A stretch of DNA of 15,017 nt. It comes from JANOAR01 sp031411235. GTDB taxonomy: Bacteria > Verrucomicrobiota > Verrucomicrobiia > Verrucomicrobiales > Verrucomicrobiaceae. The notes under the pieces are model-generated. The model had not been told where the DNA came from. It ran no database searches and saw only the letters and a list, made by a program, of their open reading frames with translations. The position numbers and the translations under genes were made by a program. This document shows positions 13,174-15,017 of the stretch, piece after piece; position 1 is the first letter of the stretch; each line of letters opens with the position of its first letter. The stretch is from NCBI GenBank assembly GCA_031411235.1, contig JANOAR010000016.1:1-15017 (forward strand), read 5' to 3'.

Positions 13174-13689
13174 ATGGCCAAAATCCAACTCACCACCCCC
13201 GACGGCAATACCTTTGAAGCCGAACTCACCGCTGACCGCATGAGCGTGGGCCGGGCCGAGGGCAATGACCTCGTCATCCCCGATGGCTCCGTCTCCAGCA
13301 GCCACGGTGAATTTGCCAATGAAGATGGCATCTGGACCTTCACCGACCTCGGCTCCACCAACGGCACCAAGGTCAACGGCGAGCGTGTGGATCGAGTCGA
13401 GCTGGGCCATGGAGCGCAATTCGAGATCGGCAATGTTGCCGTCACCTTCAATGACGCTGCCTCCCGCGCCTCAGCGCAGCGCAACATCTCTAGTGCTGCC
13501 CCACGCGCCGCCACCAGCACCGCAGGTTATTCCAACGAACCCATCAACCGCAAAGCTCGCAGCGGCTTCGGCCCTCCCGTAAAACAAAAAGACGGCGCAC
13601 GCGCGGGTTTGAAAGCCCTCGGCATCATCGCCTTCATCGGCACTCTGGGCCTCATCGCTTTGCTGATGCAAGGCATTGCGGGGAAATAG
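13174..13689 (+). CDS. FHA-domain protein with C-terminal membrane anchor
   Basis: A 171-residue protein. Residues 1-95 form a forkhead-associated domain: SVGRAEGNDLVIPDGSVSSS (24-43) with Gly26-Arg27, the conserved Ser-His at 43-44, and DLGSTNGTKVNG (58-69) with Asn63. These residues recognise phosphothreonine in partner proteins, so the protein probably reads Ser/Thr kinase signals. A flexible basic Ser/Ala linker (96-146) leads to one hydrophobic helix (about 147-169; ALGIIAFIGTLGLIALLMQG) at the very C-terminus, which implies tail anchoring with the FHA domain in the cytoplasm. There is no N-terminal signal. The gene sits between carA and purA with no kinase or phosphatase nearby, so its partner is unknown. 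A plausible own promoter overlaps the carA stop, and there is no Shine-Dalgarno. Confidence 0.88.
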   Translation: MAKIQLTTPDGNTFEAELTADRMSVGRAEGNDLVIPDGSVSSSHGEFANEDGIWTFTDLGSTNGTKVNGERVDRVELGHGAQFEIGNVAVTFNDAASRASAQRNISSAAPRAATSTAGYSNEPINRKARSGFGPPVKQKDGARAGLKALGIIAFIGTLGLIALLMQGIAGK

Positions 13690-13884
13690 CGATGAAGGCA
13701 AAGGGACAAGGAATAAGGCACAAGTGACAAGGGAAGAATGTCCTATGCCCAGCCATCGGTGTGAAAGCGCCCTGGGTGTTAAACTTCCGCTTTGATCCTC
13801 TTTCCCACATCACCCTTGTCACTTGTTCCTTATCCCTTGCCCCTATCAACCTGACTCCCTCCCACGCCCCCAACTCTCAAACTC
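13690..13884 (+). other. Intergenic region before purA with heptad-repeat palindrome
   Basis: This 195-bp gap carries two facing 31-bp arms (13703-13733 and 13813-13843) around a 79-base centre, then a CU-rich leader into the purA ATG. The centre contains a 6-bp AAAGCG/CGCTTT pair and CCCAG/CTGGG, so it could also fold. I see no gene in it: a minus-strand open frame crosses it but has no protein features. The purA promoter must be here, but I cannot point to good hexamers. Confidence 0.5.
13697..13843. repeat. Imperfect 31-bp inverted repeat made of heptanucleotides
   Basis: The left arm (13703-13733) matches the reverse complement of the right arm (13813-13843) at 28 of 31 positions. Each arm is itself a tandem array of degenerate 7-base units: left consensus GGACAAG (units at 13697, 13704, 13711, 13718, 13725), right consensus CCTTGTC (units at 13814, 13821, 13828, 13835). 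This resembles heptanucleotide short tandem repeats known from cyanobacteria, or a small mobile palindromic element. No target-site duplication or ORF is evident, and there is no T tract to make it a terminator. Confidence 0.7.

Positions 13885-15017
<1,133 letters not shown>

Noticed and set aside
13697..13848. Heptad arrays as a CRISPR array
   Set aside because: Units are 7 bases, contiguous, with no spacers and no cas genes.

Overview
The window is a chromosomal stretch of a high-GC Gram-negative-type bacterium. It is most likely a member of the Verrucomicrobiota (PVC group, Prosthecobacter/Verrucomicrobium-like). The grounds are an isolated prepilin-like protein with a C-terminal H-X(~10)-DG motif, a large glycine/arginine-rich conserved protein of a kind I associate with this phylum, an LPS-type family 9 glycosyltransferase, a divergent dihydropteroate synthase, and almost no Shine-Dalgarno sequences. 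The assignment rests on protein features and memory, not on a database search. Most of the window is ordinary housekeeping sequence, and I see no phage, transposase, CRISPR array or tRNA/rRNA.

Layout. 1-602 (minus): N-terminal 200 residues of an NhaD/UIT6-type Na+/H+ antiporter, running off the left edge. 774-2513 (plus): a calcineurin-like phosphoesterase followed 12 nt later by a family 9 glycosyltransferase, probably one operon. 2532-3967 (minus): an AT-richer pair, a prepilin-like protein and a secreted protein of unknown function, separated by a strong intrinsic terminator. 4026-5047 (plus): a possible 47-residue small protein overlapping a divergent folP, followed by two hairpins. 5142-7184 (minus): a 680-residue protein with an RGG-like N-terminal third, two conserved basic cores, a winged-helix-like segment and an acidic tail. 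7348-11894 (plus): pheS and pheT, separated by two unrelated genes, a retropepsin-like aspartic protease and a 181-residue protein of unknown function. 11971-13134 (plus): carA. 13174-13689 (plus): an FHA-domain protein with a C-terminal membrane anchor. 13885-15017 (plus): purA, cut by the right edge.

How the genes fit together. pheS and pheT encode the two subunits of phenylalanyl-tRNA synthetase. carA (carbamoyl phosphate), purA (AMP) and folP (folate) supply nucleotide and one-carbon metabolism, but their clustering looks incidental rather than one pathway operon. The less ordinary material is the glycine/arginine-rich protein, the two genes inserted between pheS and pheT, the folP variant with its overlapping small ORF, and a pair of facing heptanucleotide-repeat arms upstream of purA. 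Related heptads also occur in the pheT leader. The leaders of pheS, pheT and purA are pyrimidine-rich and lack a Shine-Dalgarno sequence.

Two genuine genes, the antiporter and purA, have no in-window stop codon and are easily missed because long antisense open frames cover the same bases.
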